Assembly: GCA_948146395.1 (NCBI GenBank)
Contig: OX411544.1
Location: 52,963,933 to 53,027,932 of the forward strand
Reading direction: 5' to 3'
Source of the DNA: Fragum whitleyi
Lineage: Eukaryota > Mollusca > Bivalvia > Cardiida > Cardiidae
DNA: 64,000 nt
In this document: piece by piece, positions 45,008-56,960 of the stretch
How positions within the stretch are numbered: the first letter of the stretch is position 1
How the letters are laid out: each line of letters begins with the position of its first letter
Made by a program: the position numbers and the translations under genes
Notes under the pieces: generated by a model
The model's database searches: none
The model's input: the letters and a program-made list of their open reading frames with translations, nothing else
What the model was told of the DNA's origin: nothing

Positions 45008-45705
45008 ACAAGAGTTGTCAGGGGACAACCTAGCTCACCTAAACTGCTGCTTGTGACAAATAGCATTTGACCAACAATCAGAGTTCAAGCATTCAGAGGG
45101 TATAAGCAAGGTTAAAGTATTTTGTACAAAAACGGTCAATGGCAATATGTCAAGGGTCTTGGTTACTGGTGAAAAGGTGAAAGCCAATCACCTGGTGAGT
45201 GTGTATGCAAAAGAATGATGTCCCTGGGTAAAATATTCAGAAAATAAAAGCAAGGTTAAAGTTTAAGTTTTTTGGTTACAGTATTTGGTTTAAGGGTTTG
45301 GTTAAAGTTTTTCTAAGACCATAAAAGGTCAAGATTGAGGTCAAAATGTCAAGGAGCTTGGTCTCTGGTGAAGCATGTCACCTAGTGAGTGTGTGTATCA
45401 AGGAACAATGTACAAGGTAAAGCATTCAGAAAATATAAGCAAGGTTAAAGTTTTTCAGTTAAAGTTTTTAGTTAAAGTTTTTTTTAAGTCCATAAAAGCT
45501 CAAGATTGAGGTCAAAATGTCAAGGAGCTTGGTCTCTGGTGAAGCATGTCACCTAGTGAGTGTGTGTATGAAGGAACGATGTACAAGGTAAAGCATTCAG
45601 AAAATATAAGCAAGGTTAAACTTTTTTGGTTTAAGTTTAAAGTTAAAGTTTTTCTAAGTCCATAAAGGTCAAGTTCAAGGTCAAAATGTCACTGCACTTA
45701 AGGTA
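45008..45705 (+). mobile_element. Helitron-like element (family Ha), truncated copy
   Basis: Starts acaagagttgtcaggggaca, then acctagctcacct. It has three or four units of about 180 bp (gtctctggtgaagcatgtca; gcaaggttaaagtttttcag) and stops before the 3' hairpin at ttaaggtagttgaagcac. Confidence 0.6.
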
Positions 45706-45905
45706 GTTGAAGCACAAAAGTCTCCTTCTAAAGCTACAGTTACATAAAAATCAACTGGTCAAACACAGTGCTTCCTTTTATTCACTGTCAAAATAGTCAT
45801 AGATTACCTCTGCGGAGAGTCAGCGATATCCAGACTAGACAGCTCAGCAAGAAATAGTTGTAACTGCCTATAAACAGATAGGTCTTGTGCTATACCAGCA
45901 GAACT

Positions 45906-46784
45906 ATTTCAAGTCAATAAAGTCAAGTCAATAAAACCTAATGAATATTACCTTGGCCTCATTGATTATAAAAAGATGAAGAGAGAAATGATTCTAATTA
46001 TGCAGATTCATATAATATAGTTGTGACAATGAGAAAGCTTGCTTTAGAGACTAATTTGTGTGCAAGCTTACAGAATTTTGGTGTACTCAAAATTATTTTC
46101 ATTGAAGAATGAAAAAAAATATTTTAGCCAAACAATTGAACAAATCTGAATATAAACAGATTCTAGATTGGCTAATCATACAAAAACAAGATGGTAAATT
46201 GTCACAAGATACACCAGTTACACTGCTGGATGTCCAAGTATGAAAAGAAAAATCAAAGAAAAAAAAGAAAAAACTAGAAAAATAAGCTGGCTGGATTTAT
46301 GGTTCTTGAGTACTGACTGCGCTTCCTAATCACGATAGGTACAAAACTGCCAAGTTTCAAGTCTAAAGAGTTAAGAGATGTGCTCAAGACAAAGAAGTGG
46401 ATGTCGCCTGTCTGCCACCAGATGCCTTAGATGATCCAATAATGTGACTTGTCATAGAATACCCTATTTCCCCTAATTAGAGCTCTATCCTATTTCTGCA
46501 AATAAGAGCTCTACCCTTTTCTCTCCAAATAAGAGCTTCTTGTGATTTTGGTTTCCCCCCTTAATATCCTCTCAAAACTTCTGTTGACCTGATGCAAAGA
46601 AATTGATTCATTGATGTAAGCCCAAATCTATGGGTGTGGGCTGTTCAAGCTGTAATTAGCCTAGTCAGATAGATTGTACCAGTGATTTGTAACCTAGATA
46701 ACAAACAATTTTCCTCAAAATGTTTCCTTTTAGTCAATGCAACAACACCTTTTAATTAATAATGGTGTATGTGTGTGTAATTTG
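45906..46784. other. No gene recognised
   Basis: AT-rich. At 46470-46560 a short repeat of 'aataagagctctaccc' occurs three times. No splice-bounded frame was found. Confidence 0.5.
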
Positions 46785-47055
46785 CTTGTTTGAATTGGGC
46801 TTTCTGTCGCTTTCAACAATTGTATAATGCGATGGCTGGAGCACCTAACAATGGATTCTTGGTATTTCTCACACCAGTACCACCATCACATCTTACCTAG
46901 CCTCCAGCTGCTGTCCAAAATAGGTCCCACAATAGTCTTTGATTATTTACTTATTGGTGAGAGACATATAGTCGGAATGGGTGAGTGCTAATGTTGGGGA
47001 TCTAACCTGGGACATCTAGGTTGACAATCCCAAGTGCTACCAACTGCACTATGTG
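46785..47055 (-). mobile_element. SINE-1 with tRNA-like head
   Basis: The body (ggctggagcacctaacaatg, catcttacctagcctccagc) is followed at the right by the inverted tRNA-like head: box B gggatctaacctgggacatc and box A gtgctaccaactgcacta. The flanking tatgtgtgtgtgtaa-type repeats are probably target duplications. Confidence 0.75.
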
Positions 47056-47066
47056 TGTGTGTAAAA

Positions 47067-47485
47067 CAGTCCGATTATTACAATTAAGATGTCATTCAAA
47101 GAGTGGATTGAACAACTGTCACATTATTACAATTTGCATGTAATTTAGTCATTCAAAAAACATAGGTTGTGTGCATTTGTACAATGACAGTCAAATTATT
47201 ACAAAATCCATGTTTTTCAAAAAAGGGAGGGGGATGGCAAGTAGATTTTAGGATAAGTCAATTTATTACATTCATAAAAGGTATTCATAAAAGACGGGGG
47301 TTTGGTAACAATAGTCAAACTATTACTAAATCTATCTCTTTCATAAATATAAGGGAGTGGGAGAAGTTAGTATGAACAGTCAAATTATTACAAAATCAAT
47401 TTCATTCATAAGAGGGAGGGAAAAGTGTGTGTGTGTGGGGGGAGGGGGGGGGATAACAGTCAAATTATTACTATTACATCTTTGA
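47067..47485 (+). repeat. Tandem array of about 85-bp units
   Basis: Five or six units with acagtcaaattattacaaaa and tcattcataagagggaggg. The last contains gtgtgtgtgtg and a long G-run. Confidence 0.65.
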
Positions 47486-47574
47486 TGAGGAAACGGGGAA
47501 TTTAGACTTACAACTGACAAATGTTGGCAATAAATGGGTTTCAAAGGGTTTTTAACAGCCAAAAAATTACAACA

Positions 47575-48215
47575 ACTACATCAACTCATAAGTACCTCCA
47601 TCTAGATCAGAAAATATGAACAGAGTGCCCAGAACAGTCATAGTTCAAGACACTAAGAATAAATCCAAGAAACCTATTAATCAATAGGAATCCTTGAATC
47701 TTATCCTAAGGAATACATTAACCTTATTTATTTTATGATATTTATTTATAGTTAGATGATTCTCATTTTATTATATATTAAGTAATGTTAAATGAAATTA
47801 AAATTTTCAATTTTAATTAATTTATTCCTTCGTAGTTTAAGTTATCTTATTTTTTTTATTGAGAATTTAGCTATTTTATTTACTATAATGATCTTTTTTT
47901 AGAATTTAGCTATTTTAATTACTAATTTTTTTTTTTTCAAATTTAGAATTAAGCTATTTTAATTACTATAATAATTTTTTTTAAATCTATAATTTAGATA
48001 TTTTAACTACTATAATTATTTAAGTCTTAATATTGTTGATTGAGTTTTAATATTTATAATTTAGTAAAGACATGATAAACCTTGCCATGGTCCAAGGTTA
48101 TCTATCATCTTGGGGCTACAAAAAAACTGACTTTACAGGAATTTTGTAGCCCACCAGTGTTTTGCTATTTCACAAAAATATTTTCCAAAATAGGTTTTAG
48201 TACTTATGGACTGAT
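47575..48215 (+). mobile_element. AT-rich TIR element (family M5, copy 2)
   Basis: Termini catcaactcataagtacctc and agtacttatggactgatgca are inverted repeats matching 32465-33110. The interior has aaggttatctatcatcttgg. Confidence 0.65.
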
Positions 48216-48317
48216 GCAGTTATTAAAAAAAAAGTTGTACAAAAATTCTAAAAATGGTAAGGTAAAATATAGATTATTTTTTATCAACATTCGGATAAAG
48301 TGAGTCAGATAAGGAGG

Positions 48318-48770
48318 GGCAATTCCTCCTAACAGTAAAGGTAACTCATCCTGACAGTAAGGGAAACTCATCCTGACAGTAGGGGCAACTTGTCATAACA
48401 GTAGGGGCAATTCATCCTGACAGTAGGGACAACTTGTCCTGACAGTAGGGACAATTCATCCTGACAGTAGGGGCAACTTATCATTACAGTAGGGGCAACT
48501 CGTCCTAACAGTAGGGGCAACTTGTCATTACAGTAGGGGCAACTCGTCATGATAGCTAAGGGGCAACTAGTTATATCAGAAAGGACAAATCTTCATAGCA
48601 GTAGGGACAACTTGCCATTACAGTAGGGGCAACTTGTCATGAAAGTTGGGGCAATTGGTTATTACAAAGGGGCAAATCTTCATAGCAGTAGGGACAACTT
48701 GTCATTACAGTAGGGCGAACTTGTCATAAGAGAAGGGTTAGCTTGTCATGAAAGTTGGGTCAACACATGG
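48318..48770 (+). repeat. 22-bp tandem array (about 20 copies)
   Basis: The unit acagtaggggcaacttgtca plus 2 bp alternates 'cttgtcat' and 'attcatcct' variants. On the minus strand it reads as repeated CPYC peptides, which are a by-product of the array, not a protein. Bases 48771-49249 contain a (CA)n run at 49067-49084. Confidence 0.85.
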
Positions 48771-49249
48771 AAAAGCTCGTTGATGTCAACACAAACCAGA
48801 ATAAATATATTTATTGTTATATATATATACACTTCTATAATAGTCTGTAATAATCTTATTAAGTATGATAAAGAATACATGGTCAGATGATTGAATTAGT
48901 TGTTGAATTAGCTGTCTTGACTGAAATGGGATGTCTGAGCTTTCCAAGATGGTTGTGTTTCCCCAAAAGAGTATAAACCAAATTCATGCAATAAGACTGT
49001 TTTGATATGGATATTTAGGGGAAACTTAAATTAAAAGGATACCAGCAAAAAAAACCCAAAAAAAAACACACACACACACACACATTCAGACAACAGAATT
49101 ATACAGATGAAATTGTAGTAAAAAGAAAAATCTTGGGAGCAGGGAAAAGAGTCGGTAAACAATGACAAACACATAACTTATTAAAATTCCACTATTGAAC
49201 AATTAACGTTTTCCTGTTTTATAAAATTTTGGACCTATCCAAATTCAGT

Positions 49250-49378
49250 AGGGTAGAAAATAGTGTGGAAAAAGAAGAAATTGCTTGTTAGAAGCAATTT
49301 CTTCTTTTTTCGAGATGTTTTCTCAATCATAAAATCACAGGCATGTAAAAAGCAGGGATTAAACAGCAAAGGGTTAAG
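49250..49378 (-). mobile_element. Foldback MITE (family M9)
   Basis: aaaaagaagaaattgcttgt pairs with agcaatttcttctttttt, followed by aaatcacaggcatgtaaaaa, then gcagggattaaacagcaaag and ggtta. It is the reverse complement of 63874-64000. Partial relatives are near 2275, 9615 and 63140. Confidence 0.75.
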
Positions 49379-49867
49379 ACAATAACTCCAAGAAAATGTC
49401 TGTTGAATACTTGTTGAGTGTTTTATACATATTGAAAAGCTTTGTCTTGAATAATTGACTAATAAATTCACTTGGTAACAAGAATACATGTAATGGCATT
49501 TGGTAGGAAAAGGGATACTTTGTCTAGCAAAGCATCTGTTACAGTTTGTAATATTCTCTCTTGAATAATTGACTAATAAATTTCACAATTTTCTAGAGAA
49601 AATCATTGGTAAGAACTGATACATTGTCAAGTCAGACTCATTTAACAGAATCTAAAAGCTTAATCTTGAATATTTGACTAATAAATTCTCTCAATTGCAT
49701 GAATGAAATTTGGTAGGAAGAGGGGTATATTGTCTGGCAAATCGTCTTTTACAGATTGAAATTTTCATTTTGAATAATTGACTTATGAATTTCCAGGATA
49801 ACCTGAAGAATGACATAAGAGGGAACTGCAATAGTTTGTCTAGGAAAGTGTCATCTTTCATAGTTTT

Positions 49868-49972
49868 AACCCTTATGCTGAATAAATTTTGGCTAAAAAT
49901 GTGCAGGCTGATGTTTGTCTATAGCTCCTGCCAAAGCAGGAATATTCCGGGTTCAGCATGACAAGGGTTAAA
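49868..49972 (+). mobile_element. Internally deleted M1 MITE
   Basis: Both M1 ends are present (ttaacccttatgctgaataa and ttcagcatgacaagggttaa). The interior jumps from ggctaaaaa directly to tgtgcaggctg, removing about 140 bp. Confidence 0.75.
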
Positions 49973-50242
49973 AAAAATATTGACTAAACTGTGATGGCAG
50001 GCAATGCAATACACTGTCAAGCAGTGCATCATTTGCAGATTGGAAAATTTAAACTATAACCGAATGAAAAGTTTGCTGGATAACCCGAATAATGACATTT
50101 GGTGGGTACTGCAATACATTGTCCAGCAAAGCCTTTTTTACAGCTTTTTTAAAGCTTATCTTGAGCAATTGACTAATAAACTTCAATGAATACCTAAAGA
50201 ATGACATTGGAAGCAACAGTCATACATCGTCTTACAAAGCAG

Positions 50243-50535
50243 TTTTTTTAGCTTGCCTGAGCAGGAAGTGCTCAGGGGAGCTATTGTGATCTATCAATGT
50301 CCAGCGTCTGTCTGTCTGTCTGTCAAGGCGTCAACAATTTCTTTAAACAACATCTCCTAAATTTCTAAGTCAAAATCACCAAACTTGGCAGAAATATTCC
50401 TTGGGTGGTCCCTTGTAAAAATTGCTAAAATGGAAAAGATCTGTGCCATATCACGGGAAAAGGGGGCCTTAATGACAATTGTTTTGTAAGAGCTCCAGAT
50501 GCTACAAATATGGTCCAATCTTCATGAATTTGATT
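50243..50535 (-). mobile_element. Hb-family Helitron-like element, 3' part
   Basis: Begins (reverse) ttttttagcttgcctgagca, hairpin gagcaggaagtgctc, then a gtctgtctgtctgtc tract and cctaaatttctaagtcaaaa. Only one array unit remains. Confidence 0.65.
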
Positions 50536-51680
50536 TGAAAAGTTTCACTAATAAAAAAAATTCACAATTTCCTGAAAAATGACAATGGTGAGAACTTTGA
50601 TACATTTGTCAAGCAGAGCAACTTTTACAGATTGGAAATTCTTATCTAAAACCTGACTTATAAATTTTCTAGATAACCTGAATAATGACATTTGGTAGCA
50701 ACTGCAATACATTGTCTAGCAAAGAATCTTTTTATAGTTTGAAAAATATTATTGACTTTAAGTCAATGCAACAAGATACATCCTCTTAACATAGCCTGTT
50801 GTTTTTTAAAAGATTCCAAAAGTTTGATCTTGAATAGAATTGAATTCAAAAAATTCCTTCATAACCTGAAGATTGACATTTGGTAGAAACTGCAATACAT
50901 TATCCAGCAGGGCGTATTTTTTTAACAGATTCCAAAAGCATAATATTGAATTATAAATTCACCGGATTACATAAATAATGACATTTGGTAGGAAAAAGTG
51001 AATAATGATATTTGGTAGATACTGTGATAAGCTGAAAAATGACTCTGAAAAAAATGTGATACATTGTCTAGCAAACCTTTTTTTAAAGAATCAAAAAGAA
51101 CCTTGAATACTTGACTAATAATTTCCCATAATAGAAAAAGTGAATAATGGTACTTGGTAGGATCTGGCCGGATACATTGTCCAGTGATTCGTCTTTTACA
51201 GATTGGAACATTTTATTTTCAATAATTGCATGACTAATTAATTTCCTTGATAACCTGAAGAATAACATTGGAAGGAACTGCCATACATTAATTGTCCAGA
51301 GAAACAATTTCCTAGATTGGGAAAGCTCATCTTTATTAATCGATTAATAAATTTCATAGATTACCTGAAGAATGATATATGTATGGATAAAAAACTGTTA
51401 CATTATCCAGCAAAGTATCTTATACAAATTTCAAAAGCTTAATCTTGAATAATTGACTGATAAATTTCCTCGATTACCAGAATAATAACATTCACATTTG
51501 GTATGAACTGCGATACATTGTCAAGCAAAGCTTTTTTTACAAATTTAAAAAGCTTAATCTTGTATAATTGACTAAAAAAAATCCTTTATTGCCAGAATAA
51601 TGACATATAGTATAACCTTGGATAGGAACTTGGATACATTGTCAAGTAAAGCATCTTTTAGCAAAATTTTTTGGATTCTC

Positions 51681-52280
51681 AACACATTGTCTATATGCTG
51701 CATTAATTGGAAGGTTGGAAGGACTAATCTAGAATGTTTGACAAATTGTCAATGTAATTCTGTAACTATGTAACTTCAGCTTGATTAAAGTTGAAGTTAT
51801 GTAGTTTTAGTATTACATCGATGTTTCTACACAGAAAACCTCAACATTAAACCCAAAAGGTTCCCTACACTAACCAGAAAAAAGCCTGCAGACAGTCTTC
51901 TAGCTAAAGACTAACATACAAAAATCAATATTTTGACATTGATCTTGCTACTAATCCTTATTCCTTAATTTGCCTATTTTGCTCCAAATTTGTTATCCAC
52001 CAATTTTATATCAACTAACAATTTGTAGAAATACATTGGTACCTATACATTTCCAAAATTGTTTTGTCTAGTTAATTTGTCGAAAGTATCAGCTGGGCCA
52101 AGTTAAATTTCTTACACCTGCAGCTTTTTTATTCAAAATTCTAAATGTAAAGAGATTACTTATGAAAAATATTTAGTGGATAAATTGTTATCTAAGTGAC
52201 CCCCCTGACATATACACTTGTATAAGAGTGTGACTGGTAAATTGTAATAAATATTACTTATCATATATTATCTGTCTGTC
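51681..52280. other. No gene recognised
   Basis: AT-rich with a small foldback (51775-51812, ttcagcttgattaaagttga). No further feature seen. Confidence 0.5.
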
Positions 52281-52284
52281 GATG

Positions 52285-52358
52285 CAGGAACTCCACCATA
52301 TCTTCTGCCATCCACCATATCTTCTGCCATCCACCATATCTTCTGCCATCCACCACGC
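52285..52358 (+). repeat. 20-bp tandem repeat (3-4 copies)
   Basis: Unit ccaccatatcttctgccat. On the minus strand it gives a repeated WWMAEDM-like peptide, not a gene. Confidence 0.8.
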
Positions 52359-52489
52359 CAGAGACATCCATCTACAAACTGAAACTAAAAAATGCAAGGA
52401 TATAACCAAGGGTGTAACTACCATGACCCACATTAAACAAGTGTGTAATAGAAATACATTCTCTTTTGAAAAATATTGTTGATGAATGA

Positions 52490-52560
52490 TCATAACATCG
52501 AAACTACAGCACTCAAGCTGTTGTTATAGGATGTTCAGATTATTCATCTATGCTGAAATC
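52490..52560. repeat. Short foldback family (copy 1)
   Basis: gaatgatcataacatcgaaa, then ctacagc, matches 56070-56145, which has the stem ctacagcttaataaaactgt, then agttac. A third hairpin is at 59258-59290. Confidence 0.5.
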
Positions 52561-52566
52561 TTAATA

Positions 52567-52748
52567 AAGGGGGGGGGGGGGCAGACAGAGGGCATTCTTC
52601 TTTTCTTACAATCCACATAATAGCCTTTATTCCTGTACTTTTTGCTGTTGGTTAAAGGCGTGAAATTTAAGGTGATATTGAACCGACCCTCACTAACCCT
52701 AGATAATTTCGATACTGTCTTTTTTTTTTTTTTTTTTTTTTTTTTTTC
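52567..52748. repeat. G-run and poly-T tract
   Basis: A run of 12 G near 52568-52580 and a run of about 28 T at 52720-52747. Bases 52749-53207 contain an 89-codon plus-strand ORF (52923-53192) ending in a Lys-rich tail. No domain is recognised and I do not call it. Confidence 0.7.
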
Positions 52749-53207
52749 AAATCATTTGTAGTATACAGTTTGAAAGCGATATGCAGGTTTTATTAATTTC
52801 GTCCCAGTTTGCCTTCGAGTACATATAGATTTTTCTAGGGTTCTGTTTTGTGTAGGAATGTTTTATATCGTAAGAAATTTCTTATCGTTTTGTTAAATGA
52901 ACACGGTCTGCAAGAATAACGCGTGTTTCTCGAGTCTTTTCCCGCCCTTTGTCACACTCCAGTAGATAAGAAGGAAGTGGTTTTAAAAGTCACAGCAAAG
53001 CAAAATAATAGCCTCCATTGCTTTCAGCGCTTTGATTTTAGGTGTAATTTTACAAAGGTTTTATTCAGAAAGAAATGGGTTAACCGGCACTGCGTTCAGG
53101 ATGACATAACAGTTAAAAAAAATGCAGAAAATGGGAGAATCTTCGCCAAGTCGAAGGAGGCTAGAGAGAGGAAAAAGAAGAAGAAATTATAACCCTCTTT
53201 ATAACAC

Positions 53208-53360
53208 AGGGAAATGTCCTGCTAATTTTTTAAACCATATATGATATCATATATGTTAAAAAAAGCGGGACATTTCCACGTGCTTTGTAATTGCACCTGC
53301 GTGCAAAGCGGGATGTAATTTGAAAACAGTTGGACCGTTTTGTCATCCTGGACGCAGGAC
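53208..53360. repeat. Two adjacent foldbacks (incl. M3 half)
   Basis: gggaaatgtcctgct with its inverse (agcgggacatttcc) around the palindrome atatatgatatcatatat, followed by an M3-type half (gtgcaaagcgggatgtaatt). Confidence 0.6.
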
Positions 53361-53502
53361 ATGTATAACATGTTGACCAAATCCATAGTGCTGGGTTCGT
53401 ATAGCTGCAATAATGTACCCCCACTCTAATGTGCTGACGGCCCAACATCACATTATCAAAAGGAGGGATACGTTATCGTATCTAGGTTCGTAAGACGTAT
53501 TT

Positions 53503-53700
53503 TAACCACAGGTAGCCAACACGGGTGGTAGTGTTATTTTACCAAAAATTAACCACAAAAAATTATTATACTAATTTTTTGTCACAATATATAATAGACT
53601 CTATATTATACATTGTGATAAAAAATAGTTAAATAATTTTTTGTAGTAAATTTTTTGGTAAAATTACACTATCCCCACCCGTGTTGGCTACCTGTGATTT
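53503..53700. mobile_element. Foldback MITE (family M10)
   Basis: aaccacaggtagccaacacg is inverted at the right (cgtgttggctacctgtgatt). The interior tttttggtaaaa and aaaaaattattatacta arms are also paired, so most of the 198 bp can fold. Confidence 0.8.
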
Positions 53701-53796
53701 TAACCATAGCATCAATTCAGTTCGAACTACCTTTAGGATAGAAATGCAAAAAGTTTTGATGACAAATAACAAAAATCATAATTAAGAATTACTTAC

Positions 53797-53910
53797 TAGA
53801 GATAAACGTATCAGTCCGCGTCCAGCTGAGAGTGATCATTCAAAACCCGTGAACTGGGTTTATATAGGCCTACTGAGTAGTCAGCTCATGGTCAACTCAG
53901 GTAAAATCAC
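53797..53910 (-). promoter_or_regulatory. Candidate TATA promoter and non-coding first exon
   Basis: On the minus strand, TATATAAA (53866-53859) lies about 31 bp before a TCACTCT initiator-like site (A at 53833). About 37 bp later comes a strong splice donor, TCTA|gtaagt (53796-53791). A CACGTG E-box lies upstream near 53908. This would be a short 5' UTR exon for a minus-strand gene. The exon chain at 40.2-35.5 kb or the TRIM-like gene are the downstream candidates, but nothing in the sequence links them. No ATG lies between start site and donor. Confidence 0.35.
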
Positions 53911-53956
53911 GTGCTACGCCTGAAGGGGTGTTTATTGTACATTATCCTTTGTGCTG

Positions 53957-54090
53957 CTTGCGTTCAGGATCACAAAACAGTGCAAACGTAGTTTTCAAAT
54001 TATACCCCGCTTTGCACGTTCGCTTGCGTGTAAAGCGGGGTATAACTTGAAAACTGTTTGCAACGTTTTGTGATACTGAACGTAGGGCAG
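53957..54090. repeat. Foldback MITE (family M3)
   Basis: cgttcaggatcacaaaacag and aaattataccccgctttgca pair with aagcggggtataacttgaaa and ttttgtgatactgaacg. Confidence 0.75.
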
Positions 54091-55398
54091 GTCTCCCTTA
54101 ATCGGCATAAAAATCAACAACATAGTTTCTCAAAGATAAAAAAGGACAAACATTCGTCGCAACTATAATATGACCCATATCAACTTGATGTAAACTGAAG
54201 GTGCTTTATTGTTAATTTTCAGGCATGAGCTGATGAGGCGCAAGGGTTGTACTTTGAAACGAACGTACAATAAGGTAGAATGACTACTGAACCTCACAGT
54301 AATCACATACACAAAATGAAACATTGTCGATCTTTCTTTTCGTGTACAAGGTAAAGGTCATGTTGTTCATCCATGGCGGGGACAAGGGGCCCAGACCCCC
54401 GTTCCCCTGAAATATCGTCAATAATATATACTAGGTAGAAAAAGAAACGCCTGAATACATAAAATATGCAACATAGACGAATCAGGGCTGCCACAGCTCC
54501 ACATGGAGGACATACCAGATACTGATATGTCCGGCCGTGTTTCGCAAAACAAGAAGGGTTATCGTTAAAAGGGGATATTTTTCACATAACGAGATGGCAT
54601 TTCATACAAAGTGAATATGATAATCTAATAATACAAGTTTCCCCTAAAACAATCATTTTAGGTTACCCGGCGTTTCTTTTTCGTCATAGTATAGTTATCA
54701 AAATGAAAACCAGGAATCATTTGTTCAATGCGCGAGCAAAATGTCGTAAATATAGCTTTGTTTAAGCTGAAGTTACAATATTTCTCGCCCACCTTTTTTA
54801 TTTGGAACCCACTGAAAAAATATTGATCTGCGCATGTCCGACCTTTAGAAAATGCTAAAAGTGCTGCATGCTTAAGATTTCCACGCAGATGCATGATTCA
54901 CAATTTTATGGAAGCCGCCACGTAATTTATGGCACTCGATCTAGAAAAAAACAAAGAGTGTATGAATCCAGCGTAGGTCTATCAGATTTGATCCAGAATT
55001 CTTTCTCGATGGGAGGGGGAAGGGTGAAGTTTCCTCAGTGGAAGAGCAAAATGCCATTACCACAGCTCGAAAAAATGTAGTTACGTCATTCACTCGTCCA
55101 GTAACTCACTGTTACTTCGATTTTCCGGTTTGCAACGTTGATAACCATTATCTTTGCGAGGAGGTGAGTCATTGCATTATATAGCCTTGTCAAACTTATG
55201 CGTTCTTTCCGAAATCTTCAAAACGTTGGTAGGCGACCAAACCTCGTAAGTACATCCCCTATTTAATCTTCAGTAACGACGTTTTGGTCGCAATACGACG
55301 ATAGGTTTGTTGTATAGAGAGCAATTCGTTAGTGAGATACCAAAATTGGCGAAACTATATAAATTTAGCCGGGCAAACAAGGAGGGTCAACACTTCGA
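54091..55398. other. Low-repeat stretch, possible donor sites, no gene called
   Basis: Less repetitive and slightly more CpG-containing than its surroundings. Two plus-strand donor-like sites (gaggag|gtgagt near 55161; acctc|gtaagt near 55246) could end short first exons. The open frames here (for example 54868-55080, 70 codons) have no recognisable domain. Confidence 0.35.
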
Positions 55399-55469
55399 GG
55401 GTTCGGTGCATGACTGTAGTAAGTGTATATACATTGTATATTCACTTACTACAGTCTTGCACCGAACCC
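55399..55469. repeat. Perfect-type foldback
   Basis: gggttcggtgcatgactgta, then gtaagtg, with its inverse (cacttactacagtcttgcac, then cgaaccc). Only one or two mismatches in a stem of about 28 bp. Bases 55470-56594 show no gene. Confidence 0.8.
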
Positions 55470-56594
55470 AAGACTTAGTTGCAAGAATTTATCGGGTCCG
55501 ACCACTGTGACTTCATATTTAGTTGTGAAATAAAATGAGCCTGTGAGTGAACTTTCCTTCAATTTTGAGTGAACTTGATCGAAAGACATTAAGAATTCTA
55601 AGCAACCACCCAGAGAGTAAAGGATATATTCTCTTATCTCGAACAGCGACTGTAAGCCGTAGCGACCTATCATGAGAGCGCATAAAACGATTTTGACCCA
55701 TTTAAGACACCATACATATAACAGTTGAGCGATTTTCACCTCAACTTGTGAGCATTATAACAAACCGATAATTATATACAGAGTTCCAAAAGAAAGTGTG
55801 CACTTTCTGCTTTTGATTTCTGTCTTTTTTTTTTTTACGAAATTGGAGGATCTCTTGATTGTAAAATCAATTCATATTTTCGACATCACCCTTTAGAAAC
55901 GAGACATAAAATCAGATCACAATAAAATTTCATTTACTGCGGACATACGCTCAGCACAAATGGTGTTGAGATTTACCCTCCTAAAACAAGGGCGTAACTC
56001 CCATTACGCAATTTACGCAAGTGCGTTAAGGAAAAGATCCTCTGTTGAAATAAAACTCGTTGATGAATGATCAAAGCATCGAAACTACAGCTTAATAAAA
56101 CTGTAGTTACAATGTTTTGATTATTCAACAACGCTCAAATAATAAAAAAAGGTTGCGTACGGAGGGCCATTCATCTTTTATCATGTACTGTTATGACATC
56201 GCCTTTATCATATATATTCTTGGTTGTCTCCCGAGAGCGTATAAATTTTAAAATCCTAGATACGCCTTTGTAAATGTCTTTTCTAGTGAGAGATATTTAC
56301 TTATATGGTATTTCAGAGTTTAACTAAGGACTTTTTACCATTTCCAAACAGACGAAGCAGTTTGCATACCGACTTTACATCTGCGTCAACATTAAAAAAG
56401 CGATACGTTGATTGGCCAGTAATGTAAGATACAGTGGTGGATCCAGATTTTCTAAAAAGGGGTTTCAAACATACATAGAGGGCTTTCGTATCTCTAGTCT
56501 TGCACTATTATTCATCCTCCTGAATCTAATTAGTTTTTCAACAAATTTTAATAAGACTGATCCATTATTTTTATCACCAAAAATAAGTAGAAGG

Positions 56595-56705
56595 CAGAGA
56601 GTATATACTAAGATTTGACTGCACATTTTTGCAGACTCATCTTAGTCTATACTGTCTGCCAAAGCTTTGTTGCCAACAGGAATATTTCGTGAACAGCAGA
56701 AGAAG
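56595..56705 (+). mobile_element. M1 fragment
   Basis: gtatatactaagatttgact, then gcacatttttgcag, resembles the M1 palindrome and right half. A G-run of about 12 follows at 56750-56763. Confidence 0.4.
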
Positions 56706-56960
56706 CGTTTATTGAAATTATACATGATAATGAATTAATTGGGCTTCAGAGGGGGGGGGGGGTCGAACGAACCTCCCCATCCCGAATCCCCAAATATAAA
56801 ACAGGACAATGACGTTCTGCAATACATGTATTTATTAATACAATGTACTTAAAAGAGGACGCGCAAGAACATAGATGCTAATTTCATGCCATGTTGTGTT
56901 TTCTATTTTCACCAAACCGCGACATTTCTAGGTCAAAGTTAGCTGCTGTATAGTGTTGTG

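Larger units (their letters stand above)
49380..51680 (-). repeat. Diverged array of about 145-bp units (about 14 copies)
   Basis: Recurring cttgaataattgactaataa, acctgaagaatgacatttgg and tgcaatacattgtccagcaa mark the units. The array is interrupted by an internally deleted M1 element (49868-49972) and a minus-oriented Hb element (50243-50535), so it is older than both. Confidence 0.65.

Noticed and set aside
48368..48550. Minus-strand ORF with repeated CPYC pairs resembling metal-binding or redox motifs
   Set aside because: Produced by the 22-bp tandem array, in which frame and motif recur with the DNA unit.
48318..48770. CRISPR-like regular repeats
   Set aside because: The repeats are adjacent without spacers in a eukaryotic, transposon-rich context, so this is a minisatellite.
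52923..53192. 89-codon plus-strand ORF with basic tail
   Set aside because: No domain, no splice support, and the Lys tail comes from an A/G-rich run.
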